Positions 47,427 through 59,058 of a stretch of DNA of 64,000 bases are shown one piece after another. Location: NCBI RefSeq assembly GCF_020536995.1, contig NC_068364.1:50369282-50433281 (forward strand). Reading direction: 5' to 3'. How positions within the stretch are numbered: the first letter of the stretch is position 1; each line of letters begins with the position of its first letter. The stretch comes from Dreissena polymorpha. Its lineage: Eukaryota; Mollusca; Bivalvia; Myida; Dreissenidae. The position numbers were made by a program, and so were the translations under genes. The notes beneath the pieces are model-generated. The model did no database searches, was not told where the DNA came from, and was given only the letters and a program-made list of their open reading frames with translations.

Positions 47427-48898
47427 ATGACGTCTACGTGCATTGATGTATACGTGAAACTTCCTACAGGAAAAGCAATAGAGCTGTAACATTTACCGTC
47501 AGAAACTGTCCGGCAAATTGCGCAGAAAATTGCCGACTGCGAAAAAGTTCCCGAAAATTACGTGCGTTTGAAATATCAGGGGAAAATCATCGACAAGTCA
47601 AACATTATCCAATACCTAGGAATCTGTGCAGAGACAATTTTGAAGGCTGATATCGTTTTTCCGCAAGATGTCGCAGTGATGATACAATTTCTTGACACAG
47701 AACACCACGTGACACTGCAGACTGTTGATACACTTGCAGATTTACATCAGAGAATTTATACTCTGACTGGATTAACGGAAGCCGAACAACTTGTCAAATT
47801 AGGCAAAGTCGCTGTGAACAAACGGGATTCGATTTTTACGGACCTAGGAGTAGCGGACGGATCTGTTTTGACTTAAACAAAGAAGCCGACGCAAACTCCA
47901 GGCGACAATACAGAGAATGCGGACGAACACAACGAAGTGAATGAAGATTTCAAAGAAGAGATTCTAAGCACCTTTGACAGCCGAGGTCGACCTGTCGACG
48001 TTGTCTTCTGCTTCGATACCACCAGAAGTATGTACAGCGGTTTAACAAATGTCCGACAAAAGCTAAACGAGACCTGTACACGGCTTATATCGGACATACC
48101 TGGCATACGAATCGGCATAATTGCCAACGGAGACTATTGTGACTCGGAAGTGTACGTCGTGCGGTACTTCGACTTAACGACCGACGTTAACGCGCTATGC
48201 GAGTTCGCAAGCAACGTTCCGCAAACGGGCGGCGGTGGAAAGGCGGTGAGGCATATGAATGGGCCCTCCGGCGAGCGCAGCAGTTGGATTGAGGCGAGGA
48301 CAGCGCTAAAGCCTTTGTGATGATTAGAGACGAGCCGCCTTACCACAAACACAACACGGACCAGACATTGTTCTTGAATGATGAGCTGAAACTGCTGGTG
48401 GGCATGGGAGTGAAAGTGTACGGCGTTCGAGCGATGAATGAGTCTCGATCTACGCCATTCTATCAGGAATTGGCGTCACGGTCGGGTGGTTTCTACTTGA
48501 AGCTCAAGGACTTTCGCCTCATCACGGACATGTTTCTCGCGGTGTGTTATCGAGAGGCGGACAACGGGCAACTGGAAACATTCGCGGAGGAAGTAGAGAA
48601 AGAAGGCCGATTGACTGAAGACACTAAAACGTTCCTAGACGAACTAAACAAACAGGACAAAGCTATCCCTATTGCAGAGAAGGAAGAGCGTAAAACGAGA
48701 TACGTGGCCGAGGGTTGGTGGGACCCTTCACTTGTAGAGCACGAGCTTCCCAAGTATTTCTATAATCAAGAAACAGACCATTGGGTTTCTACGCCTCCAA
48801 CAACCCGATGCTGCTACGAAGAGCCAAATCCAAGTGTTACCAGTAATCGCTGCTCAATCTTCGCAACATACGGCAAACGATCTAAAGAGAAAATCTAG
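47427..48898 (+). pseudogene. Tandem ubiquitin-like domains plus von Willebrand A domain, disrupted
   Basis: From ATG 47427 a single uninterrupted genomic reading encodes two ubiquitin-like domains. The first is VYVKLPTGKAIEL...VPENYVRLKYQGKIIDKS; the second is VMIQFLDTEHHVTLQTVDTL...KLGKVAVNKRDSIFTDLG. A charged linker and a vWA domain follow: VDVVFCFDTTRSMYSG is a MIDAS-type D-x-T-x-S, then ISDIPGIRIGIIANGDYCD, NVPQTGGG and VKVYGVRAMNESRSTPFYQE. The C-terminus is Cys/Pro-rich. Breaks: TAA at 47487-47489 and 47874-47876, a frameshift between about 48235 and 48290, and TGA at 48290-48292 where the context suggests an original Trp. No introns are evident, so it may be a retrocopy, though I see no poly-A tail. 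vWA domains bind ligands through a metal ion; the family's role is unknown to me. Confidence 0.65.
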
Positions 48899-50004
48899 AC
48901 TTTGGAAAATAGTGGGCTTTTTTAAGAAAGCCTGATGTGTTCAAACAAAGGCTAAATGGATTTAACAGACGAACCAGAATTAATGAGACATTTACCTGTA
49001 CTATTATTAGATTGTTGTTTATACTTGCGTTTTATTATACAGTATACTTTTTTCACTACATTCATACGTATTATCAGTATGTCAAGAAATGACATGTGTG
49101 TACCGAACTGTTAAGCAATTTTTCTTATTATAAATAATGTACATACATTATACCTAGTATATGCCATTTATGCGAGTTTGTTAAACTCTAGTTTATATTA
49201 CCGTTTTCTACAGTCGATATGCATTGTAAAATCGTGTGCATACTCGTCTATTAAATTTACGATAGTCATAATAAGCAAATATATTTGCTATTTAACAATA
49301 TCATTATGAACCCACCTCGTATGTACAATTGCGAAGCGTGTGGAAACCAGTGCGTGAGTTTGAATGATTGTATTGTTTGTATTTATAATTAAAATATATT
49401 TACATTTATGTTTTGTGTATGATAAAACTGCAATACTGCTGCAGCTTCTGGAGTTTCACTTCTTCATATTGGAACTCGATATTCTTTACGATGATGATAT
49501 GTATTATTTTATTTATATAATTAAAATACATTTATAATTATATGTTATAATTGTAATTGTTTCTTTACAACGACGATACCAGTTAGTAATTTATTTTCAT
49601 ATTATATGATACAAACTTGTGTATTCAGTGTATATTATACATAAGTTTGTATATACACGGCGTTTTCTTTCTACATTCATTATGTCAGTGATAAAAATAT
49701 GTTTTGCTATATACATATTATTATGTAAATATAAAATATTTGTTAATTTATGACATTTAACATGCTCCATTTCAAACAAAACTCGCTCGTTGTTTTTCCT
49801 TCAATTTAATACACAAGTTTGATTTATCAGTAGAATATACACGGGGACAATACACCAATAATATGTATCCATCAAAACTGAAATAATCACGATAGAAACA
49901 AGAAAGCACAGCTCTATAGTATAAACGTCTCTATATGTATCAAAAGAGTCAACAACACGCATGTAACGAATCATGCACTGTTATTTGACCGACGAGTTCG
50001 TAGA
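48899..50004. other. No gene seen; SINE-like end fragment at 49432-49480
   Basis: AT-rich. A fragment GCAATACTGCTGCAGCTTCT followed by GGAGTTTCACTTCTTCATAT at 49432-49480 matches one end of the SINE-like element at 33430-34022. Confidence 0.5.
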
Positions 50005-50320
50005 AAAAAGTGTTCTTAGCGCAGTGGTACACGCGCTTCTCATCGAGGAACCTTATTCAATCTCCACTCTCAGTGACTTTGATTTTGGTTGGTGGTCATC
50101 ATACCAGGCAGGTGGGGTTTCCATCTATCATTCCGATTTTCCCATAAACAAGATCACATCAAAATTGAATATTTGTTCAGAAAAATTAATAAATAGTTGG
50201 ATATTGCTGCTATATTTCAAAATTTACCCGAGCCTTCCTGGCTATAATCAGTCTAGCCTGTTACCGGTAATTAGGCAGGAGAGTGCTACTCTGGCCCTCA
50301 TAGGGCGTAATTAACCTCAT
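50005..50320 (+). mobile_element. tRNA-derived SINE
   Basis: The head TTCTTAGCGCAGTGGTACAC is a tRNA A-box region, followed by a decayed B-box region (TCAATCTCCACTCTCAGTG) and a body with TACCAGGCAGGTGGGGTTTC and GAGTGCTACTCTGGCCC. The 113-codon open frame here is read-through of the SINE, not a gene. Confidence 0.7.
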
Positions 50321-51002
50321 ACACTTCGAAATACACACTGTTCTTTAACGTTTATAATATTTAATTTGAGAGAAAAAAATTGGTATGCCAGCAAAACGAA
50401 CCCAAACAAATCTGCAATTAAGTACATATATGATGGCAACCGCGTAGCGATAACACTGGTTCCTCCTAGCTATTGCTCGATCATATCCCTGCCTCCAGTA
50501 CACATACAGGTAAATTAAATAAGTAGTATTGTTATTTTATTTGATTCTTAGTTTTTACTCGTATTCCTCGTTCGTTCGTTCATTTTATCATCCGTAAGAG
50601 GTTAACCCAAAACAAAACTCTCATATAACATACATAATGGTTCCCCGAATTGATTTCATACGTGCATGGATTTTATCTATGTACACTCTCAACACACCGC
50701 CATCGCCTTACCTCAGCTTTGACCTACTTTTTTACTTCGACTATGAATGATGGTCCAAATTCTTGGTTAAACCAAAATTACGCTTTCGTTTAACATAAAA
50801 AACAACAAACCGTCGATATTTGAATGCATGCTATATGTGTCCACTCTTATCACACCCACATCACCTGACGTTATTTAACCTTGATATTGACCTTCTTTTG
50901 GACTTATTCAATGGCCAAATTCTGTATTAACCTATAACGACACGTTTTGCCCAACATTTTTACAGCTTGTTACAAAGCTTTAGTTTAAACATATTTATTT
51001 TA
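50321..51002. other. No gene seen
   Basis: AT-rich. Phrases such as ACTTTTGGACTTATTCA and TGACAAGTT recur at 50890-50960 and 51250-51440, suggesting an old low-copy duplication. Confidence 0.35.
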
Positions 51003-51181
51003 GCTCGATTGCACCGGAAGCCTAAGGCTTATTGAAACGCTCTCGAGTTCGTTTTCTGGGACTAAGAACCAGTACTTTGTGTCTTTGGGGAAGATCGAAA
51101 GAATTTTCCCACGGTGGGGATCGAACCCACGACCTCCCGATCGCTAGGCGGACACCACACCCACTACATCACGGCGACGAA
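51003..51181 (-). mobile_element. tRNA-derived SINE, copy 1
   Basis: On the minus strand it reads GTGATGTAGTGGGTGTGGTG (A box) ... GGTCGTGGGTTCGATCCCCA (B box), then a body with TACTGGTTCTTAGTCCCAG, CTCGAGAGCGTTTCAATAAG and GCAATCGAGC. The partner copy at 54608-54740 shares the body and end. Confidence 0.8.
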
Positions 51182-51717
51182 AGCTGTGATACTTGCCTGG
51201 ATAATAATTATGAATACATTAAACAAACCCGCATATTTACCTTATTTCGAACATGTACGTACTTTTGGACTCATTCAGAAGGTACACATCCTTGGTTAAC
51301 CCTAAATGACAAGTTCTTCTGACATCAATAATGCTTCCTACAAAGCTTTGATATTTGCACTGGATGTCGTTGAACGCTAACAAAACACTCACACCACCTC
51401 ACCTAAGAGTGCCATTAACGTTGATATACTTTTGGACTTAGGATTATTTTAATGGGTCAATAAATCATTACTGACTACGTTTCTACTAAAGGCATAACCT
51501 GCGTTTATAAAAAAAATGTACTTACTGTTAACCATGTATTCATACAAAAAAATCAATTGCATTGATGTGTATATCATTCAAAAAAGTTGAAATGCATGTG
51601 AAAGCAGTGTACAGCTACCTTAAACCAGACATGTAAGGTAAACATTTCGAGGAGTTTGACATGCCAATCGACGTAAAAAATGTTTTTAATAAGCTTACAA
51701 ATGGTGCGTTGTAACCT

Positions 51718-51765
51718 ATTACAACAACAACAACAACAACAAAAACAACAACAACACACACAAAA
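51718..51765. repeat. AAC trinucleotide microsatellite
   Basis: ACAACAACAACAACAACA run with one interruption. Confidence 0.9.
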
Positions 51766-52151
51766 CATTCGAAGATAACAAAACAAAGCGTAATAATTTT
51801 TGGCAAATTTAAGATTTACAAATAACGAACACTCAACAGCATATCATGCTGCGGCTATTGAGGAGATCTGTACCACGTTCTGGGTAGAACACGGTTTTTC
51901 GTATTTCTTTAATCGATGTGTAATTCGCACAGAACTATTCAGATATATTGCGTCAGTTTTTTTCTTCAACATTTTTGGAATGGGCCGTGGGAAAAAATCG
52001 CATCTTTTTAACTTAAATAAGAACATTGTTGTTGTTTTTTTTATTTGCTGACAAATACTTTAAAAATTTAGAAAAAAAGAGTTTTCAATATTATATTTAC
52101 TGAGGTTAACATAGAAAGCCTAATATGGAAATTAAGTAAAAACAGTGTTAT

Positions 52152-52256
52152 GTCCCCCAGTCTGTACTGGGGGACATATTGTTTTTGCCCTGTCTGTTGG
52201 TTGGTTTGTTTGTTTGTTGGTTTGTTTGCGTAAAACTTTGACAAAATACAATTTCG
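52152..52256 (-). repeat. Dispersed repeat tail, GACCTTGAAGGATGAC family
   Basis: Inverted fragment with the GTCCCCCAGTCTGTACTGGG hairpin, GTTTTTGCCCTGTCTG and GGTTGGTTTGTTTG runs, as in the tail of the copy at 14221-14487. Confidence 0.7.
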
Positions 52257-54600
52257 CGCACTGTTTTTGTGAACATTTTTTTTAACTGCTTAAAAATCAT
52301 TCATCATGTACAGGTGTCGTTTCTACTTGTTGCAGTGTAAGTGGAAATATGCATCCTACAGTGCTTTCCACAGGATGTTTGTCAGGCATCCTGGGGGTGA
52401 TAGGGGTGGTTTTAGCTATTCTTGAATGCTCTGAGCTTTTTTGAGTACATACGTACAGCTCAGAGTTATTCCTCTTAACCACCGTTTTTCGTTTAAAAAA
52501 ATATGTCTCACGTATGTCTATAAAATCGAGTTCATCAACCTAATTCATTGTTACAAACACAATACCTGTTACAATCAACATTAATATGCGTGTATTTTGT
52601 TGAGAAATGCTCAAAACATAAACTTGATAACAAACTGTCTATGGCGGAAGTTGTGAATTGTCGATTAGAGCAAAGCAAAAGAAAAGGTTACACTGCACAA
52701 ATTGTTTTAACCGTAGTATCTGACGATCTGGTCTTATGCAAGCAGGTGAAATTGTATAGTGTATAACAGTGTAGTTTGAATTAGGACACATCTCTATGAC
52801 TGTATTCTCGCTGCGATCGGATAAGTTGCATGTTCCATTATTAAGTTGAATAATATCGGGCGTATGTTTGCATTTTAAAAAGTTGTTATTAAAATAAAGG
52901 TTCAATATGGTGTCGGTGTATCTTTTACTGTTTTACTAAGTTAATGAGATGTATGAGGGTTGAAATGCTATGAAACACTTACTGCATTAATTAACACATT
53001 TAACAGTATAGTAGTTTATAGTACAGTGATTTTAACGTTTCTATGTCAATAATATGTAGATTTAGGCACATCTGTAGCGGGCGTGTGTTATCGCTATTTT
53101 TTTAACTGATAACAATCAGAAGAACAAATGCAAAGCCGTACAGAACGCAGCGTGGCGCATGCTTATTGACAACCGTCGTTGCGTCATGATATTATGTTTA
53201 CCGATATCATTGATAAGAACATAGGCAGAAGGTATGAAGAGCAGCAGGGTGCATCGTAAATTGTAACCGTCGCTGGGCCCTACTATTAATTGCTAGTTGG
53301 ATCACTAAAATTACATTTAAATATAAAGACGTTTCAAAATAAGCTAATATTGTGTATAATTTAACTTGATTGATTGACTTTTAATATTTAAAAACGTTGT
53401 GTCATGAAACCCTCGATTTATAAATAGAGTTAATGATATTTAATATATGCTTCTTTATTGATATTATCAGAGTATAAATTACCACTTATAAATTAAATAA
53501 TAATGCAATGAGATTTATTATTAATGAAATTATTAAATTCACTTTTGGTTGCAATATTTTAAATCCACATTTTGTTAATGATTTGAATACTATTATAAGA
53601 TAATACAACTTGTAAATAATGTATAAATCATTCATGCTTTGACCAAATACTTATTCAAGAATCGAATTCTCGACGAGTTTTCCAGAGAAGAAAGTGTTAA
53701 GATCGTGATGGCGACTGTGGCATTTGGGGTAATTTACTGAACAATTAATACTCAATGTGACCAACTACTTGAGCTTTCTGTAAATAGATTGACGAAACGT
53801 GTTTGTTTGTTCTACATAGTACGGCATCCAGAGCGAATGGAGTCCTCTGGATATGTGGAACATTGAATACATGAACCTTGTGGATACTAGAAGTCTCTTC
53901 CTTTTATTATTTATCAAATTTAATTTACAGTTATTTATTTATGTATTGAGTACATGGCGATAAATTCATAACATACAGGGCAATGCGTATGTATTCATTG
54001 ATTAACTTATTTAAGTATGTGTCGATAACGTGGTCATTAAGTGCCATGTTGAAAATACAAATCTTACATCTGGTCATTTACAGATTGACATTCCGGATGT
54101 TCGTCTAGTCGTCCACTGAGGTGCACCACGAAGTCATCTGTCGAACTGGCAGGAGGTGGGGAGGGCAGGCCGGGATGGGAACCAGTCCCTTGCAATTGTT
54201 TATCCGTGTGGTCGTTCGTTAGTGGGAGACAGTGGACTGTGAGAGACGTTTAAGAGCGTTGAGAGCTTGTGGCTGTCTGTATTACAGACTTTGTTGACTA
54301 AAGAGATGGAATAAATGTTGCTATGCGTTAAGGAAGGTTGCGTTTTAAAGAATTGTTCTGTATGTGAGTGTGATCTTTGTCAGTGTTTTTCGAGGTGCTG
54401 TGCAAAATGCGGATGTGTTGGTGTGATAAGTGTTTTGGAAAGAGTTTTCGTTTGATTATTGTCACTGATAAGAATGGTATGATAAACAGACAAAAACCAA
54501 CAAGCGAAGAATATTTATATACTGGCATTTCCCCAGGAATTGTGTCAGGCACAGCGGCAGGCGGTAAGTGTCGATTTTTAAATATATTTCTAAATGTTAT
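52257..54600. other. No gene assigned
   Basis: Mostly AT-rich. The stretch 54090-54330 is richer in G and ends with AATAAATG. An open stretch at 54377-54565 (EEYLYTGISPGIVSGTAAGG) ends at GCGGTAAGTG, a plausible donor, but I recognise no domain, so it is not called as an exon. Confidence 0.3.
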
Positions 54601-54607
54601 AAATCAC

Positions 54608-54740
54608 AATCACGGGTTCGAACCCCACTGGGAGCGTCCCTTCGATATCACCCAGAAGACACCAAGAACTGGTTCTAGTCACAGGAAACGGACTTGAGAG
54701 CGTTTATATTAGCCTACGGCTTTTGATGCAATCGTGTTAA
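54608..54740 (+). mobile_element. tRNA-derived SINE, copy 2, 5' truncated
   Basis: Starts at the B box (ACGGGTTCGAACCCCACTGG) and continues with AAGAACTGGTTCTAGTCAC, GACTTGAGAGCGTTTATATT and GATGCAATCGTG, matching the copy at 51003-51181 in the opposite orientation. Confidence 0.75.
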
Positions 54741-54925
54741 AACAAATAGGCTTAAACCAATTAAAATAAAACAAACAAACAATTTGAGCATATCTTTAAT
54801 TGCTCTTACTCCACATGAACCGGTAATAATAGATCAATATCGATTATTATTAGGGGACAAACACCATAATTGATCCCCATGAACGACCCGTAAATCGTTC
54901 AAACGTGTTATCTTAGCCCCTTATG

Positions 54926-54980
54926 CACTGGGGGCTGACGAGGTCAAAGCGTAGTCCGTTTCGCTACGACGTCGGGTATA
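54926..54980 (+). repeat. Inverted pair, left copy
   Basis: CACTGGGGGCTGACGAGGTC followed by a CGTAGTCCGTTTCGCTACGA block and CGTCGGGTATA. The reverse complement is at 57135-57188 with very few differences. Confidence 0.8.
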
Positions 54981-56189
54981 TGTTTTACTACGAAAACATT
55001 GTTTAAAAACATATGACATCGAGAAAGTATTAGTCGAAAATTGTGTTTTAAACATGTAAGATCATGCTTTTCTAATAACAAAACTCTGAATTTAAGCATT
55101 ATGACATTTCATAGGTTTGTTACATCAAATTATAATCCAAGATGTGTCTGGTTTATGCGGTTAAACATGAAATATACCGCTGATTTTCAAAGCAAAGTCA
55201 AGTTGCAATTAAGGTTTACAACTGTGTTTAATTGACACAATTTTACAATTTCCATATTGATCTATGTACCGTTAAGCCACTGGTGTGTTTAGAAATGTGT
55301 AGGGTGACTCAGTTATCAGAAATAAAGGCTAAATATTATTATTAAGCATGATCATGTCTCTTACAATATACGTATAAGCCTCGCTACGACAACGCTTTAG
55401 CGTGTATGCGTTTCTCACAGAAGACGTATTGGTTATCTCTCGAAGGCAAAATAAAGAAAACAAAGTTAATACAGAGTCATGGAGTGGCTGGATGTTTCCT
55501 TTGAGGAAGAGGTAGTAACAACGGCACAACATGATTCGAAGCGCACAGTCGACATTGTATTGCACATTATTATGATATAATTAAATTCACGACTAGGCCA
55601 AATGAAACGATTAAACTCGAAAATCCATAAAATATAAGATGACAGTTGAGAGTCGATAACCTAATGTTGTCGGTCTCAATAAAAATGACGCATCTTTACC
55701 TCGTGACAATCCCTTATACGTTCATTTTGATACAGACCGACGATAGGTTTTCAGCATACGGTACTCTTTATAAAATAATATTCGATTCTCGTTATCCCCA
55801 ACTCGCTTATCTCAAAACTCTGCTTATGTCAAAGTAAATCCCATGTCCCAACTTCGATCATTATTTATCTCATACGGAATTTGATTTTTACATTGTATAT
55901 ATATCAAAGCGATTTTCTTGAAAATCGGTTATCGTCAACTAATTTTGAGATGAATTTCATGTTCGTATACATGATTTTACCTGTAAAATCCACACCTGTA
56001 ACAGCCGTAAGGTGTGGAAAGTAGGACCCCAATGGCATAAATCCGCAATTGCATAACCAATATATTGTTGTAAAGGTGTGGCAGTGGGTTCTGTCACAGG
56101 TTATTGTTTACTGCGTACATGACAGCCGGTAAATTTACCTCGTGTTACAATGCGGTTAAGGCCCAGTCTCACTATGATGCCGGCGGAGC

Positions 56190-56590
56190 CCCAGTGCGTG
56201 ATCAGGCATCTACCGGGTTGAACCGGGGCCCTACCGGGATGAACCGATGCTCCACCGGGATGAACTGGGACGACCGGGGACAACCGGGGCTCCACCAGGG
56301 CTCCACCGGGAAAGTATTAAAATGTTTAATACCTCCGGGATGAACCGGGAGTCACCGGGTAGGACCGGCAACGACCGGCTTGGCACCGGGAACAACCGGG
56401 ACTGTACCGGGAACAACCGGTATGAAACATTTGAATACTTTCCCGGTGGAGTCCCGGTTGTCCCCGGTTTTACCGGGGCGTTGCCGCAGCTCTGCCGGGG
56501 TCTGATGCCGGTATAGTCCCGGTGAGTGCCGGCGTAGTGACGGTATACCAGGACTCTGCCGGGACTCTGCCGGCTTTCACCGGGTTCAAC
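56190..56590. repeat. CCGGG-rich palindromic element
   Basis: About 400 bp dominated by ACCGGG units. It folds back on itself: CGACCGGGGACAACCGGGGC and CTCCACCGGGAAAGTATT at 56270-56320 pair with AATACTTTCCCGGTGGAG and CCGGTTGTCCCCGG at 56430-56475. The outer flanks carry CCCAGTCTCACTATGATGCC and an inverted-like GTAGTGACGGTATACCAGG. A fragment of the same family is at 35190-35332. The GC content is far above its surroundings. Confidence 0.8.
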
Positions 56591-57134
56591 CTTTTCGTTT
56601 GGATGTTCATGCGCACAGTGAAGCACGGCATCTTTTGCACTGGGAAATGGCAGTCTGCAGTAACTGCAAACTGCATGTGATTTGTCCTGAAATGGATACA
56701 GAAACTTCGTTGAGCAACCTATACATTATATTTGTACTTCGTTGCGCAACCAATACCTACTCTGTGCGAAACCTATACATAAAGTGACTTGTAATTTCAT
56801 TCGAAAAAAAGCATTTGAATAATTAAAAAATATGTTCGTAACCTGTTTTGCACTTTAAAATGTGTAATGTACACTGAATCAAAGTAACATGTAGTTTTAT
56901 TTTATTTAAGTAACCGTAATTAGCTATTTTAACAGAATAACCACCTTATGCATTGCTTCAAATCAAAATATTTCGATTTTAGCTTAAAATAAACTTAAAG
57001 GTTGCAATTACGCGTTTTTGTTATTAGTTTGTTATTGAAAATAAGTACCTACTATTACTGGATGTTCCGTTCTCTAATCCATAAACACCAGAAAAGATGA
57101 AACTCGCCTGATTAAGTAGTGTATTTACACAACC

Positions 57135-57188
57135 TATACCCGACGTCGTAGCGAAACGGACTACGATTTGACCTCGTCAGCCCCCAGT
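57135..57188 (-). repeat. Inverted pair, right copy
   Basis: Reverse complement of 54926-54980 (TATACCCGACGTCGTAGCGA ... GACCTCGTCAGCCCCCAGTG). Together the two copies bracket 2.2 kb containing the CCGGG palindrome. Confidence 0.8.
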
Positions 57189-57238
57189 GTTATGCACACA
57201 TCGCTGATAAGAGCGTGCATGTTTTGATCGAACGTTGG

Positions 57239-57323
57239 CCGAATGCAGACAGCATTCGGATTACAGCTTGCAAGCGCTTGTGAATATTTCAAGCGCACGC
57301 ATTTTAGCCCGCTGGGCTAAAAT
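57239..57323. repeat. Three consecutive perfect hairpins
   Basis: 57239-57259: CCGAATGC, loop AGACA, GCATTCGG. 57274-57296: GCGCTTG, loop TGAATATTT, CAAGCGC. 57301-57323: ATTTTAGCCC, loop GCT, GGGCTAAAAT. They lie 50 bp beyond the right inverted copy. Confidence 0.85.
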
Positions 57324-57549
57324 CGACTGGGGAAATCCCTGATTCTTCATTTATGTCTAACCTTATTAAAAAATCTGATGAAAGTCATTATCAATTGAAA
57401 GTCATACAACTTATGTCACTTATCAGTGATTTCTTTTTGTAATTTCTATCAATTCCTAGTTTTCATAATTCTTAAAATCCATGCATTACACTTTTGTTAT
57501 TTTCTAATTTTTATATGGCTAAAAGCAATTGTATGCCATCAACGCGACC

Positions 57550-58950
57550 TCGACCGCCACCTGCCTAATCCACTCGTCAACGGTGCATTATTCGGGCCCC
57601 ATAAGCCGTCCCGTGTTGAGGTAGCGGACCAAATCCCCAACAGTTGCCTCCAGACCCACCACCACCATTGTCAAGTAACGCAGCGCTATCACTCGGACTT
57701 GAACAATCCTAGATTGGCGATCTTCGCTCCCTGGGTCATGCTCCCTGGCCAAGGCTGTTGGGTAGTGATGTTTAAAAACGTGTGCCTTCCGGTAATGGAA
57801 ATTCTCCAGACACCAGAAAACAAGACAATTCTTGTACTTGTTGCTTTTTTGTCCCGCTACCTCCACCGCTGGATTGGCGCGACCGACCTTCGTGCAGCAG
57901 GCTACTCCTTGGCTCGACTACTACGAGAAGTACTCGCAGCAGTCGGCCTCTCCTCAACCCTTGGAACTGAGCTGGTCTCACATCTGGTCGGCGGAACCCA
58001 CTCGACCACCATCTTCGGCGCAACCCATTTTCTTCATTGGCAGTACTTGACCACATGCCAATGTTCTCCACATCGGTAACAGAGCCACTCATTCTCACAC
58101 TCGCGGCTCCAATGGCCTTTCTCTCCGCACATAAAACACCCACGATCAATCACCACCTTCGTCTCCCCCCAGTTCAAAGGCGACGATCTCCGCGCGTTCT
58201 TCGGCGAGCGTGCCACCGTCCAACCTTCCTCCTCCTCCGAGGTCCGAGAAGTACTTAAAACCTCGAAGTGCGCGCTACCGCATGCTCCTTCGCTATTATC
58301 CTCCTCTCTCCTCTCGTCTCTAAGTGGTGGACTTCCTGTGGGACCTCTTCAGCACTCCGCATCATTCGAGGTCCGAGAATTACTCGGAACCTCGACTGGC
58401 GTGGTGTGTCCGCGCTCTTCACCGCCACTAGAATCCTCCTTCAGCAGGTCTCTACAAGGTGGTCTACCTGAAGACCACTTTGCCCAGTCAGGGATGGTCG
58501 CGATGTGCCGCTCTATCCAAGCCTCGCCGCACATCGCGATCCCCATCCTGAACGCAAATCCCGCCAAGTCGGACAGCCATTCTCCCTCAATGCCCCGTCG
58601 GACCAGGTCGATCTGCCCTAGGATAATCTGTCTCTGATCATACTCATTTTCGCCGCAGGTCATCAGCGAACGGATCAGGGCGCCCGTGTCCTAAATCCTC
58701 ATCTCCTCTGTGGCCTCCAACACGATCTGGATACGCTCTATCATTTTTTGCGCTCGAATATCTAACTGTAAAACACCTGAAACAGACACAAGAACTTGGT
58801 TACACACATAAGTAATGTGGCACCAGTCCAGATGGACACGCCAAGCTCTCACGCAGCACAATTCCATCAGCAACGCATGTCCCTAAAATTATTGAAACAG
58901 CGCTCCGGGAGTCCCACCACGTAAGTACGCGACGCCTCCATCTCAACTTA
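57550..58950 (-). mobile_element. Gag-like fossil with two CCHC zinc knuckles
   Basis: A minus-strand coding remnant with an N-terminal part (including IILGQIDLVRRGIEGEWLSD and WIERHIATIPDWAKW), a Ser/Glu-rich middle, and two zinc knuckles (CFMCGEKGHWSREC and CYRCGEHWHVVKYC). It is GC-rich relative to the region. It lies 3' of the Ty3/gypsy pol remnant on the same strand and differs from the gag of that element. It is broken, with a handful of interruptions. It may be part of the same element, a second nested element, or a gag-derived gene; I cannot decide. Confidence 0.5.
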
Positions 58951-59058
58951 ATGCAACGTCATGATGTCCGACCGGGCCCTCTCCTTGAATTTCGCACATT
59001 TATATTTGTCAATGCTAAAAGACTCGGTCGGAGAAATGTTTACGCATGCGCCGTGAAA

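Noticed and set aside
49973-50314. 113-codon plus-strand open frame
   Set aside because: It reads through a tRNA-derived SINE.
54377-54565. Possible exon ending at GCGGTAAGTG
   Set aside because: The frame is open and the donor plausible, but no domain, acceptor or partner exon could be identified.
57426-58079. 217-codon plus-strand open frame
   Set aside because: It is antisense to the GC-rich gag-like fossil and shows no domain of its own.
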